From Lotus japonicus (taxonomy: Eukaryota > Streptophyta > Magnoliopsida > Fabales > Fabaceae): a stretch of 64,000 bases of DNA. The notes under the pieces were generated by a model. It was not told where the DNA came from, searched no databases, and saw nothing but the letters and a program-made list of their open reading frames with translations. Below are positions 1 through 11,909 of the stretch, piece by piece; positions within the stretch are counted from its first letter, which is position 1, and every line of letters starts with the position of its first letter. The DNA is taken from assembly GCF_012489685.1 (NCBI RefSeq), contig NC_080044.1, positions 66,946,732 through 67,010,731 of the forward strand, in the 5' to 3' direction. The position numbers and the translations under genes are program-made.

Positions 1-41
1 CTTGTGTAAAGCTGAAATATTATATAAAGCCAATCGATGTA

Positions 42-804
42 ATGGTTTTTTCTCATTATGATATAATAAAGCACATGTTATCTAAACCTATCTTGCATAG
101 TCGAATTGGCAAATGGGCTTTGGCCCTAACCGAATACTCACTCACTTATGCCCCACTAAAGTCAGTTAAGGGGCAGGCAATCGCTGATTTCCTAGTAGAT
201 CATACTTTGCCTAAAGAAATTGTAACTTATGTGGGCATCCAACCTTGGAAGCTATTCTTCGACTGTTCCAGCCATAAAAATGGCACCGGAATCGGGATGT
301 TCATAGTATCCCAAGGGGGCACCCCCACGAAGTTCAAGTTTAGGATTAAGAAGAATTGCTCGAACAATGAGGCCGAGTATGAGGCATTGATATCAGGCCT
401 CGAAATCCTAATAGCCTTTGGGGCAAAGAATGTTGTCATAAAAGGAGATTCTGAGTTGGTAATAAAGCAACTTACCAAGGAATATAAATGCGTCAGTGAA
501 AATCTGGCTAGGTACTACACGAAAGCTAACAATTTGTTGGCCAAATTCGACAGCTAGGCTAAGCCATGTTTCCAGGGTAGACAATCAAGAGGCCAATGAA
601 TTGGCACAAATCGCGTCAGGATATATGGTCGATAAATGCAGGCTAAAAGAGCTTATCGAGGTCAAAGAAAAACTAAACCCCTCTGACCTCAACATCCTGG
701 TCATTGACAATATGGCACCTAATGATTGGAGAAAGCCAATTGTCGATTACTTGCAAAATCCTGTGGGCACTACAGACAGAGAAAAACAAAGTACAGGGCA
801 ATGA
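42..804 (+). pseudogene. Tat pol fragment: RNase H end plus archaeal-type RNase H, frameshifted
   Basis: The first part (to about 200) is the C-terminal end of the Ty3-type RNase H with its connection, recognisable by GKWALAL and ADFLVDH. A second, archaeal-type RNase H follows, from about WKLFFDCSS to the AKFDS stop at 555-557. Its acidic residues are visible in FFDCSS, NNEAEYEAL and IKGDSEL. The usual Gly after the first catalytic Asp is replaced by Cys (DCSS instead of DGSS). Reading continues in another frame from about 560 (RVDNQEANELAQIASG), so an indel lies near 555-565. A further frame change near 775-785 leads into the integrase. It is non-functional as it stands. Confidence 0.8.
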
Positions 805-1991
805 GCTATGTCATTATGGGAAACGAGCTATTCAAGAAAAACGTCGACGGAACACTACTGAAGTGTTTAAGCGAAGACGACGCGTTCATAGCAATCTCGG
901 CCGTTCACGATGGGTTATGTGGTGCCCACCAGGCAGGAATCAAGATGAAATGGATCCTATTTCGACAAGGGATGTATTGGCCTACTATCATGAAAGATTG
1001 CATAGAATATGCCAAGGGGTGCCAAGATTGCCAGAGACACGCAGGGATACAACATGTGCCAGCAAGTGAATTACACTCAATCATTAAACCATGGCCATTC
1101 AGGGGATGAGCTTTAGACCTAATTGGCGAAATTAACCCATGTTCTTCTAGGCAACACAAGTACATAATAGTGGCTATAGATTACTTTACCAAGTGGGTAG
1201 AGGCAATTCCTCTACAAAATGTTACCCAGGACACGGTGATCGATTTCATTCAGAATCACATAGTGTATCGTTTCGGGCTACCTGAGTCACTTACTACAGA
1301 CCAAGGTACAGTATTTGTAGGCCAAAAAGTGACATCATTCGCGGAATCTTGGGGCATAAAACTCCTAACCTCGACTCCCTATTACGCTCAAGCGAATGGT
1401 CAAGTAGAAGCGGCCAACAAAACATTGATCTCCTTGATTAAAAAACATGTTGGTCGAAAACCTAAAAGATGGCATCAAACATTGGGCCAAGTGCTTTGGG
1501 CTTACAGGAATTCACCTAAAGAAGCTACCGGAGCAACACCATTTCGACTAGTGTACGGCCAAGAAGCAGTGTTACCAGCAGAGGTGTATTTGCAGTCATG
1601 TAGAATCCAAAGGCAAGAGGAAATTCCAAGTGAAGACTATTGGAATATGATGCTTGACGAGTTAGTCAATCTCGACGAAGAGAGACTATTGGCGTTGGAC
1701 ACCTTAACCAGGCAAAAGGATCGCGTTGCTAAAGCTTATAATAAAAAGGTTAGAGCTAAATCTTTTATGCCTGGTGATTACGTATGGAAGGTTGTTTTAC
1801 CAGTCGATAAAAGGGATAAACGTTATGGAAAGTGGGCCCCAAACTGGGAAGGCCCTTTCACAGTCGAGAAAATTCTTTTAAACAACGCTTATTCGATTAA
1901 GGAACTAGGAGGTCGAAATCGACAAATGACGATAAATGGCAAATACCTAAAAACGTATAAGCCAACGGTGCATGAAATAAACATCGAATAA
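726..1991 (+). pseudogene. Tat integrase (zinc-binding H2C2, DDE core, C-terminal domain) with a nonsense codon
   Basis: The zinc-binding segment shows H and H in the HDGLCGAH region and CQDC, followed by the catalytic core. The core has first Asp in ALDLIG, second Asp in LTTDQGT and Glu in QVEAANKT. The C-terminal part has PGDYVWK and NWEGPF, usual for plant Ty3 integrases. An in-frame TGA at 1107-1109 replaces what is normally Trp just before the first catalytic Asp (FRG-stop-ALDLIG). The same frame then stays open to the TAA at 1989-1991. Apart from that single codon the integrase is complete, so the element was probably intact until fairly recently. Confidence 0.85.
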
Positions 1992-2070
1992 GGAAGTGAA
2001 AGAGAACAAATTGCCAAACTCGAATGTTTTATTAATTAAAATGGAGCATTACAACTATGGCAAAGAAACT

Positions 2071-2601
2071 TTAAAAGGGAGGATTGGCCCTATAACTATC
2101 GTATCTGGCCCTAAGAGGCTCCATGCGTCTTAAGACATCTTCTTGTTGGGTTTCCAGTCGCGATTTTTCCTGTCGAATATCCAGCTCTTCGCGGGCGGTG
2201 GTAGAAAGCTTGTCCACTAAGGCTTTCAGAGCTCCCACACTCCCCTCAGGGTCCGCTTGTTTCAGAGCAGCCTTCAACGCTTCAAATTCCTCCATCTTCT
2301 CATCAATTTGGTGTTCAACAAAGAACACTCGAGCAGTAAGCTCTCGGTGTTCTTCATATAGGGGTGCAGCTTCACGCAAAAGGCTCAAAAACTCCTGAAG
2401 AGGAGTTTTTACCGAGGCAATAATATTCCTCGAAAGAAGCTGGTTAATGAGCCCAGTAAGCTCTTCAGCCAAAGAAAGAGAAGAGTACAACTCCCAAAAT
2501 AGGTCCTGATCAAAGGCCAGGCCCCGGATTTGGTTAAGAACACGACGGCTAGCCATGGCTGAAGGGGTTTGTAAGAGCAGGGAAGGAACATAGGAGTGCA
2601 T
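2071..2601 (-). CDS. Antisense coiled-coil ORF in Tat element (second antisense unit or last exon)
   Basis: This 176-codon ORF runs opposite to the retroelement, in the same direction as the plant-mobile-domain antisense gene whose stop lies about 390 bases upstream. A likelier start is the internal Met at about 2556 (MASRRVLNQIR). The product is largely helical and charged, with Glu/Leu-rich stretches suggesting a coiled coil. I recognise no catalytic domain. It could be a separate small gene or an extra exon of the larger antisense gene; the sequence alone does not decide. It lies tail to tail with the integrase ORF, which ends at 1991. Confidence 0.45.
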   Translation of the reverse strand: MHSYVPSLLLQTPSAMASRRVLNQIRGLAFDQDLFWELYSSLSLAEELTGLINQLLSRNIIASVKTPLQEFLSLLREAAPLYEEHRELTARVFFVEHQIDEKMEEFEALKAALKQADPEGSVGALKALVDKLSTTAREELDIRQEKSRLETQQEDVLRRMEPLRARYDSYRANPPF

Positions 2602-2987
2602 TAATTAGTGGCAATCAGTTACCAACTCTTCATCTTATTGTTACAGGCCATGTGAATTACCACTACCATCGTAAATAGTTTTGGCCTTTAATGAACGAAG
2701 ACTTGCATTGAATCAAGAAGACGTGGTATAAGATTGCAATAAATTGGCTTATTTCCCAGAAACCAAGCAACGACTACGTAAAGGGGTGCAATGAAGTTTA
2801 AACGGCGCAACAATAAGTGAATAGCCGTCAGAATAAATGCATAGTGGAAATTGAAAAGACTTGGCAAATCAAACGTCAAAATTATATGGCCTACGTGCCA
2901 AAACCATTGTCGAAATATTACATGCAAATCGGCATCGAAAGCCATGGTTAGAATAGTGCCATCATTACATATTAATAAGAGAAAGTC

Positions 2988-5900
2988 CTAAAGTAGAAAT
3001 TTAAAAGAATTCAAGCGATCAGCAAAAGTGGCAATCTTGGCGTCGAGATCCTTCCTCACGGCCTGGTCAACCTCCAACCCCTTGATAACATCCTTTGTCG
3101 AGATGATCAGAGCTTTGGACTCCTTAGTAAGCGCATCCAATTGAGCTTTCACAGCAGGGCCTTCCTCGACCAAATCAGCTCGCCTTTTCTCCAACCTGGC
3201 AATTTCTCGATGCAACTCCTCAAGTTTAATGTCGACATCAGAAATTTCATCTGCAATTAAAACCTTCCTAGCAGTAAATTTCTTGAAGTCTTCTTTCATC
3301 GCTGCAACTTGAGTCTTACCAGAAGAGACTTTGGCTTCCTTAAAGCTAACAGCTTGGCCAACGTCCTTGACTTGATGAAAAGTGGCCAAAGCATCCACTA
3401 AGAAAGATTGAAGGTTGGCCAAAGCAGCAGCCTGATGAGAATCAAGCTTTTGGCCAAGTAGGAAAACGAGCAATTCCTTAGCAGCATGACTCGCTTGAGG
3501 ATCAGCTTGAATCTGGTCGAGGAATCCGCTGGCGAAAACAATAGCCTTCAGCCGACCCATGCTCTCCTCGATTTGCTGAAGGTTAGCCACCCCACTAGAT
3601 TGAGCAGTCTCAGCAGTGGTATCAGCTTGATGGGGTGGAGAATCCCAGTCTAAGGTGCCATCGAGAAAGCCATCCAAAGCTGCCAACGGGTCCTCCTCAA
3701 ATAAAGTGTCAAGCTTTTCACTAGACACATGAGATGAAGAGTCATCCTTGGCTTGAGGCGAAGGTTGCACAGTGGCAGTCGATTTTGGAGGAGGCATAGG
3801 GGTGTCATCCTTGCCTAGAAGAGCTTCTGCTTCGCGAATAGGAGAGGTTGCACCTTGAGTTTCCTACGAGAGAAACCTCTTTAATGCCCTCTTCGATAGA
3901 GTAAAATGCACAGTAAAGGGATCAACAGAACATGAAAAAAAAAATGTAAAGATACCTGGCAAGCAGATTCCTTAGAAGGGCTTGAGTTGGTGGAGCTTTT
4001 GGAACGATGGGGAGATTTGTGACTACACTTGCTCCTAACCTTCCTCCTTCCCTCAGATGTTGAGGTCTTTCTAGCCGAGGATGCGGCCTTGGGAGGTTTC
4101 TCGACACCTTCAGCTTTGGATTTTGCAGGGTTGGGAGCTGGAGAATTCTCACGAGATGGAGGATTGGAAATGGAATGCTCATGAACAGCCTGAGGAAAGG
4201 AACAAAACACGATAAGACCAAGAAATCACAGATCAAAATGTCACAAGGTAGTCTCGAGAATAAGAAACCTACCGAAATAACGGCGTCACCACCACCTTCT
4301 TTGCCATCGCCTTCAGCCTGAGCATCGGACACTAGTGTAGAAGCCTTGCTAGCTGTGGAAGTACCAGCCCCTTTGGCTCTCTTTTGGCCAGTCGAAGCAG
4401 CAGGTTTAGCCTTCCTTTTTCGACCCTGTCGAAAAGAATTTTAGTCGGGACTCCAAAGGGGCCAAAAGAAAAAGCCAAGCTGAAAGGAAAATACCTTAAG
4501 TTTGTCAGCAAGGCTGACATTATCATCCTCATCATCATCATCATCGTCCTCAATCACGACTGGCTTGTCCTTGGAAGAATGGGCCACGGGAGAAATAACT
4601 CGAGGAGTTGGTTGAGTAATGACTTCAGCTGCAAACAGAAAGAGAAGTTAAGAGGTAAAACAGGAAAACCTAGGCCAAGTCGAAATAGTACCTTGACCAA
4701 TATGCATGTTCAGCGATATGTGGTTGAAGATTTCGACAGGCACATGATACGGAAAGTTCCATAAGTGGTACTTGGTCCAAGTCACTCGCTTTCGAGGAGG
4801 TAGAGCTTGATTGGCCAACACATTTATATTTACATGGTCAACCCATTTAGGCAAGACCGGTGGAAAGGCCAATGCAAACCTACTCGTGGGCAAAGATGGG
4901 AACCTAAAGCCAGTTTTTCGAATAACAAAAGATAGACCCTCCTCACCAGGAGGAACAACTAACTTGGATTTCTTGGCTTTAAATTCCCATTTTTGCCTTA
5001 ATACCTGAGCTGCTTTCGCAACCGTATCTCGAAGGCGAAGAGTTGGGTAATATACCACACCAAAGAACTCTTGAAAGGATCGAATTTCTGCCAGGTGCAT
5101 ACCTTTGGTCTTCTTCGGATCCTGCTTCTGCAAAAGAAAAGCATCTGTCATGCATTGCAGACAATCTACGAGGGGCTTCGAAATTTGAGCCCAATACTCA
5201 GACCACCAGGCTTTGAAAGCATTAGTAGCATAATATGAAGGAGCGTAAGTAAAGGGGCTCAGATTGAGAAGTTTCTTGTTATAGAAATGAACAGTCGTGT
5301 CGAAAGAAGAAGCCCTCTTAATAGCCCCGGGGTACAGGACTAGACTCTTGTCAAACAAAGTGTTGGGTAGAACTTGGCTAAGCCCAAACTGTCGAGAAAC
5401 CAATTGAGGGTTGTAGCCACATAGAGTGTAGTCACTGCTAGCAAAGCCTACAGTTAAAACCCTAGGAGATAAGAGGGTCCTCCAGAGTGTGATGTGATGT
5501 TCTTTGGGCAATGCAGAATCAGAAGCATTAGGATAAGAATTCCTCAGCCAGAAAGAGCCACGAACAGCCTTGCTATAAGGAGAGAAACTGGAACGATAAT
5601 GCTTCAGCTCGAGAAACATGGTAAAGTACTTTCTGAAATCAGCTTCAAAACTCGACGCATCATAAGCAGGGGTCAAGGTCTCGAGCCTGTGGGCATCAAT
5701 CCTGGTGTTAGAAACAGTTGGAGGATTATCTTGTACCGGCAGAAGAGATTCGAAGACCGCATTTAACCAAAGTTGAAATAGCCAAAGAGGTCCAGCCGCA
5801 TTCAGAGAGATGGTCTTGGTATTCCGGATATCCTCGACAGCTTCATTCAGCATTTGATAGAGGTTGCCAAGGACAAGCCCATAGCAAGTTGTCGACCCTC

Positions 5901-6707
5901 GTGAAGTAAATTGGCTAAGGGCAAAAGCTTGGCAGGTATACGCAAAGACTTGGTGCAAAAAACATAAGCAGACAGCCAATACAGCAGGAACGCGACATGT
6001 TCAACATCAGACACCTCACCACTCTCGACATAATGGTCTTTAATAAATCGACTAAACGAAATGTTGTCAGTAGGAATTGAAATGGGGTTAGCGGCTGCAG
6101 ATGCAGAGTGATAATCGTCACCAATGGGCCATAATCCAGTAATGGCAGCAACGTCCAAGAGGGTGGGAGTAATCATACCAAAGGGGACGTGGAGGCAATT
6201 AGTAGACCTCTCCTAAAAATAAAGTGCACTCAGTAACATAGCAGGGTTATACGAGATTTGCGATCTCGACAACTGAATCAAGTCTAAAATCCCGACATCC
6301 TTCTAGTGTTGCCTCTTGTCTTCCTCAACCCTATCTAACCATTTCAGGTAGGCTTTGTCGTTAGCAGAGGGGTTAGGAGGAGCTGAACGAAAAGCTCGTT
6401 TTGGGTCGGCAAGAAATGGCATACGGTAAGAGGGTTGGAATGCCAAAATAAGCTCCTCTCCCCTAGCACTAGGGTGAAATGACTCATGTTCTTCAGGAAG
6501 ACTATTGGGCCTATCATGCTTCACTACTTTCAAAGGACCCAAAATGGCGCGTAAAGTACCATTAACAGAGAAAGGAATGAGTACCTGGGATTTCCAGATA
6601 GCTCTCTTCTCTGCTTCGTTGGGAGGTTCCGGGATTGCCACGCGCTTGGATTCATCCAGCTTAAGCTCAGTAGCCAACGGAATGGTTTGCTCAGGATTGG
6701 AAGCCAT
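2988..6707 (-). pseudogene. Antisense spliced gene with plant mobile domain (PMD) inside Tat element
   Basis: The proposed exons are 6707-4692, 4628-4495, 4425-4273, 4189-3956 and 3863-2988, all with GT-AG borders, and exons 2-5 join in one consistent frame. Exon 1 encodes an N-terminal part and a plant mobile domain ('aminotransferase-like' PMD, PF10536 type), recognisable around LHVPFGMITPTLLDV and GLVLGNLYQMLNEAV. Exons 2-4 give an acidic run (about six Asp), a GRKRKAKP basic cluster (probable nuclear signal) and Ser/Pro/Lys-rich sequence. Exon 5 is a charged coiled coil. The unbroken product would be about 1,100 residues. This copy is broken by TAG codons at 6303-6305 and 6213-6215 (the second where PMD proteins have FWE) and by a frameshift near 5870-5900. 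The spliced structure is prediction. Confidence 0.7.
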
Positions 6708-6822
6708 TGAAGGAAACGGTAGGTATTCCAGGAAAAATGGAAGAAGACGAAGTGAGAACCTTGGGGAAAGAAGCTGAAGGTTTAGGAAAAGAGTAAAGTT
6801 CGGACGAGGACCACCAATAGGG

Positions 6823-6830
6823 TATTTATA
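6823..6830 (-). promoter_or_regulatory. TATA box of the antisense PMD gene
   Basis: On the minus strand TATAAATA lies about 115-125 bases upstream of the antisense ATG at 6707, and a CCAAT-like motif is adjacent (plus 6812-6818). Position and direction fit an independent promoter for the antisense gene, separate from the LTR promoter. Confidence 0.5.
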
Positions 6831-7140
6831 AGCAGAAGGGCAAACGGAACCCAGGCCGCATTGAGCAGTAATTTATAAAAGTTTGGGGTCCAGGTGATTA
6901 TTTTATTAGTTAACTCATGTCACCTCTCAACTTTCTGACCTAGATGAAATCATGGCCCTAAAAAGGCTATAACTGTCAGCTAGTGGAAAGACAACAGACG
7001 TTATGGCTATCGATTGGACTTGAGGATCGAACGGTCAAAAGCACAAAGTATTTGAATCGTTGAAATTGAACGGGTGCGATAAAAAATGATTGGTGTCTTC
7101 AAGCTAAAGCAGTCGACAACCAACATTCTTGGGGGGCAAC

Positions 7141-7961
7141 TGTTAAGCTAAAATTATGAATACTACGATTCTCGACATCATGGTGCAAAGGTGCGTTCTC
7201 GACAGAAAGGGTTATGGCGAAACCGGCAACTCAGCACATGGTGTCCCTCAAAGTCAAGATAGTGAGAGCTATATCTCGACAAACTCAGCAGATGAAGGAT
7301 TCTCAATCATCTTAACAGAAGAGGCAGTTACCGAGCAACGAGCAACTACAAGCACGTGCATATACCCACGATGCCACGAATAGCAACGGTTACCCACGAC
7401 TCAGGACCACCCACGTGGCAATAGAGTCACGTGTGCGAAGACCACCGGCTAAACGTGGGGTAAGGCGCCAAAATTCAAAACCACGAAGCCATCATGCATT
7501 CAAGAAAAACCGCCAAGAACGTGGGAAGAAAGAACACTATAAATAGAGGAAGCAACAGCAAAAGAAGGGTTCCCAACTCAAACTCTGAAAATTCACCAAA
7601 AAGCTCCAAATGTCCGCATGAATGAGACTCAAGGAGCAAAACGTGATGATGGAGGAGTATGTTGCAGAACCAGCACTTTAGTTTTCTTGTATTTAACTTG
7701 TTAATTCCCAGTTCCTTTATGCATTTTCCTGTCGAGATCTTCACCTCTTGTAGCTTTTGTTTCATTTCGATGTATGTGATTTCTTTGTAATTAACCTGTG
7801 CTTAATGAAATTCAGTTCTGTTTGAACCAACTCGTTTGTGCCGAAAAAGCACTTACACACACACAACACTTTGGCAAAGCGTTTTCTCAAAAGGGCCTTT
7901 TATCTAAACTTCCTTTAGTCGAACTAAGAGGACATTTGTTTACCAAAAACCCATGTAAACA
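7141..7961 (+). repeat. 3' LTR of the Tat element
   Basis: It begins TGTTAAGC right after the polypurine run TTGGGGGGCAAC and ends TAAACA, giving TGTT...AACA termini. A TATA box (TATAAATA, 7538-7545) is placed as expected for the U3/R border. The 5' LTR is not in the window, so the boundaries rest on the polypurine tract and terminal dinucleotides only. Confidence 0.65.
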
Positions 7962-9083
7962 AGAGTATCATAGCTAGACTTGCAGAAACGATTTACTCAT
8001 ATAACTAATTTTTAATTGTTTTAGATAAAGTTTTTACTAATAGTGATTTGAAATTAAAAGTGCTTAAGTCAACTAAAACTGACAATCATTTGCGTGAAGA
8101 AAAGCTTATCTAAAATGTCTTTAGCGGTAACATGACAAAAAGAAGAGGATCATTTCTCTGCAGGTGGAGTGGATAATTGTGACGACTCACAAATTAAAGA
8201 TTAACAGATTACCGATCGCTGATACCAGTCGTCATCACTAAAATATTACCAAAACTTACAGTGTTGATTTATAATTTGTTTTTAACTGTGATTTGTTCTT
8301 GTACTTAATTCACCCCATCTAGTTAGCACATTTTTGTGTTTGCAATACACTCTCCAGACTACTACTTAGTTAATCTGTTGTACAGACGAAGATATATAAG
8401 AAGTTAGTTATGAAGAGGTTACAACTGAGACTGAGTTTATTATCTTCCGTTATTTGACGCTTCCCTTCTCATTCCTAACTAAATAACCAATGTTAGCTGT
8501 AAAAATACTTCTGTAATTCATTCAGAATACATAATTCATTAACATTCTTTAGCTTCTGCACTTTTTTTTAAGTCGCTACAGTTCACCCAGCACAGTTTTA
8601 AGTTTGATCAATTTATCCAATTTTGCCAATTTCATCACTATAATGACCCAAGTAAAGTGACTGCACCATATCTAACTCTGCTATAGTCGCACCCCCCCCC
8701 CTTTCGGAAATAGGAGAGTTTGCTGCAGAATTTTCAGGCTCTGTTCTTATTAAAAGATGACAATCATTTTGTGTGTATTTATATTAGTATTATTGTTACA
8801 CTTTCCAGAAATTAGGATGAAAGTAGCAAAACATCATCACCAGAAGTAACACCAATCATAATAATGACAATTGCAATTCAGTGGGATAAACATGGTCCTG
8901 GGTTATGCGGCTTGCAGTTTAGCTTGGATAGTTTTCAAATCGCACAATGCTCATTCTCACTGTTAAGGCTTTATTGACATTGAGTCATTGATACAACCAA
9001 TTTGTCTGCATTAATAAATCATTGAATTATTATTTATTAACGAAAGCGATATGGTATCCGTTGAAATAAAACAAAAATATTGC
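7962..9083. other. Intergenic, no gene seen
   Basis: AT-rich sequence between two LTR elements. There is a run of C at about 8691-8702. No convincing ORF, RNA gene or repeat structure was found. Confidence 0.5.
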
Positions 9084-9588
9084 AGTAAGTTTCTAACAAA
9101 TAAAGATTTGTTCCTAACCACATATTTTTCTACCCATATAGAAAATAGGAGCATAATCCTAAACCACACTTGATTAACCCATACCCGAAAAACATGATGA
9201 AGATCTAGAGCGGAAGCGTACCTGAATGAGCCATGAGAATCGCTGAAGGATCTGGGGTTGTGATCTTCCAATTGTAGATCACCCTTAGGGTTTCCTGATG
9301 TTTTCCTCTGATGGGGATGAGGAGAAACTTTTCACGTTACTGTGTTGTCTACAATTGGGGACCATAACCCTATAAGTAACTGCATCAGTTACAATTCTGT
9401 TTTCAATATTTCTAATTTGGCCCCTCATCAAATTAGAATATTGCTTTATGGTATCCGCACAATACATTTTCATAACACATATGCCCTTAGCCATAAGATC
9501 AATATTAAATAGACCACTTTAGTTTTGGCTAATTAAATAATGGCCCTAACACAATTAAAAGTTACATTTGTGACCCAAAATTCTAACA
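9084..9588 (-). repeat. 3' LTR of the Ty1/copia element
   Basis: Direct repeat of 14667-15171, with only about three or four mismatches by eye. On the minus strand it starts TGTTAGAATTTTGGG directly after the polypurine tract. It contains short ORFs (for example 9011-9271 and 9285-9494, minus) that are duplicated in the other LTR and show no recognisable domain. Confidence 0.9.
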
Positions 9589-10014
9589 ATCTCCCACCGG
9601 TCACATATGTAACTCTACACATGTGTTAGACTTTATGAGCTCAAAAATGTCATTATATACCTTAAGCATATCCAAATAATCTCGTCCATTAGCCATGCCA
9701 GTACATAGAACCAAAGTGATTTTCGTTATATCAATCATAACTAAACCCATCAATGATTACTAGTACTGACATAACTAAATGTCATAGATTCATTATGAAA
9801 TGTGCAGCATGAAAATCACAAGAAGGTGGCCTGTACTTGTCAATTTTCAACTGGTCCTACTTTACTTTAGTGAGATCATTCAATAACCTTATTGTACAAA
9901 GCATAAATAACAGAATATCAAACTTTATAATTAACCAAAAAAATATCCAAATACTAGAGTATGCATGCATAATACCAAACATAGAACACATAATTTATAT
10001 ATGAGTAACTCCCA
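9589..10014 (-). other. Ty1/copia 3' untranslated internal region with polypurine tract
   Basis: Sequence between the end of RNase H and the 3' LTR. The polypurine tract is at about 9589-9600 (GGTGGGAGAT on the minus strand). No further ORF is seen. Confidence 0.7.
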
Positions 10015-11909
10015 CTAAACTAAGCATTCCTCACACTGCAAAACACCCATGTGAGCAGTGTGCTCATGAAAGACCTTAGGCGGAAGACCTTTTATAAGAG
10101 GATCCGCTATCATGGAGTTTGTCCCTATGTGTTCTATAGAAATCTGTCCACTTTGTACCCTTTCCTTAACAACTAGGAACTTGATGTCAATATGTTTTGA
10201 CTTGGTCGAGCTCCTATTATTGTTGGAAAATAAGACGGCTGATTTATTGTCACAGTATAACTTAAGCGGTCTTTCAATTCCTTCCACAATTCGCAGCCCA
10301 GTGACAAGATTCCTCAGCTAAATCCCATGGTTAGATGCCTCAAAACATGCTACAAATTCTGCTGCCATGGTGGATGAAGCTATGAGAGTTTTCTTGGCAC
10401 TACGCCAAGAAACTGCACCACCAGCCAACATGTAGATATAGCCTGAAGTGGATCTCTTACTATCTTGGCATCCAGCAAAATCAGAGTCAGAATATCCAAT
10501 GATCTCCAATTGGTCTGACCTCCTATATGTGAGCATATAATCTTTTGTTCTCTGTAAATACCTCATAACCCTTTTGGCTGCTTTCCAATGATCCATTCCT
10601 GGATTGCTCAAATATCTGCCTAACATCCCAACTATGAACGCTATATCTGGACGCGTACAAACTTGGGCATACATAAGACTCCCTACAGCTGATGCATAAG
10701 GAATCTTTTGCATTTCCTGAATTTCTAAGTTTCCTTTTGGGCATTGACTGAGACTAAATTTATCTCCCTTAGCAACTGGAGTATCCCCTGATGTACAATT
10801 CTGCATGCCAAACCTTTTAAGTACCTTTTCGATATAGCTCCTTTGTGACAATCCCAGAATACCTCGAGATCGGTCTCGGTGTATCTGAATTCCTAATACA
10901 AAGGAAGCGTCACCAAGATCTTTCATTTCAAATTTTCTTGATAGAAATCTCTTGGTTTCGTGCAACATGCCTATATCATTAGTGGCAAGCAGTATGTCAT
11001 TATTATACAGAACCAGGAAAATATATTTGCTCCCACTGAATTTGTGACAACATTCACCTCAAAACCGAATGAGAGAACTACTTCATGAAATTTGTGGTAC
11101 CACTGACGAGATGCCTGCTTTAGTCCATAAATGGATTTTGTCAATTTGCAAACCGTATTCTTTGGGTCTCCTGACACAAAGTTTTCTGGTTGCACCATAT
11201 AGATTGTCTCATCAATGTTTCCATTGAGAAACGCTATCTTGACATCCATTTGATGGAGTTCCAAATCGTAATGTGCAACAAGAGCCATGATTGTCCTAAA
11301 AGAGTCTTTCGATGAAACCAGAGAGAAAGTCTCTTTAAAGTCAATCCCTTCCTTTTGAGTATAACCCTTAGCCACATGACGAGCCTTATACCTCTCCACA
11401 TTACCATTAGAATCCCGCTTGGTCTTAAATATCCATTTGCAACCAATGGGTTTCACACCTTCCGGTAATGGGACAAGTTCCCAAACCTTATTGTCTTGCA
11501 TGGACTTATACTCTTTCTTCATTGCTTCAATCCACTTTTCAGAGTTGGAATCCTGCATGGCTTGCTGGAAGTTGATTGGATCAGCTTCCATCATACCATT
11601 ATTTTCCTCATGTTCTTGGAGAAAGACTATGTAATCATCTGGAATAGCATTTCTCTTTTCTCTAGTGGATCTCCGCAAAGGTATTGGTTCTTGTAACACT
11701 TGTTCTTGAGGATCTTGAGTTTGTTCTTCATGAACCACCATATCATCTTGAGTAGGAGGAGGTTCAACAACAATGTCTTGTAGAGGTTCCGTACTTGCTT
11801 CATCAGAAGCAACTGTATGAATCGGTTTTGGAATTGTTACCGACTCTTCCTCTAAAACAAAGTCCCTAATCTCATTCTCCCCTCCAAACTCAATTTCCTC
11901 AAAGAACAT
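10015..11909 (-). pseudogene. Ty1/copia reverse transcriptase and RNase H, broken
   Basis: RT begins after a Pro/Glu-rich linker. Conserved segments include GCKWIFKTK, QMDVKIAFLNG and YGLKQASRQWY. A short deletion/frameshift near 11040-11060 breaks the frame, and the catalytic YVDD box reads YNND (minus strand, around 11000-11010), removing one of the paired aspartates. The second RT part and RNase H follow (KDLGDASFVLGIQIHRD, DSDFAGCQDSKRSTSGYI, DNKSAVLFSNN). An in-frame TAG at 10318-10320 stands where related elements have Trp, and the frame continues open to 10015. The enzyme cannot be functional in this copy. Confidence 0.85.

Larger units (their letters stand above)
1..7961 (+). mobile_element. 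Ty3/gypsy Tat-lineage retrotransposon, 3' half (5' part outside window)
   Basis: The visible order is end of RNase H, archaeal-type RNase H, integrase, a long antisense gene (minus strand, 6707 to 2988), a polypurine run just before 7141, then one LTR. Dual RNase H plus an antisense gene between pol and the 3' LTR is characteristic of the Tat clade (Ogre, Retand and Grande relatives). Gag, protease, most of RT and the 5' LTR lie upstream of the window. The coding parts carry a frameshift and nonsense codons, so this copy is decayed. The clade call rests on domain order and motif reading, not on a tree. Confidence 0.85.

Noticed and set aside
9038..9046. AACGAAA near the left copia LTR as a target duplication for AACGAAA after 15171
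   Set aside because: The left copy is about 40 bases away from the LTR end, so it is not a proper flanking duplication.
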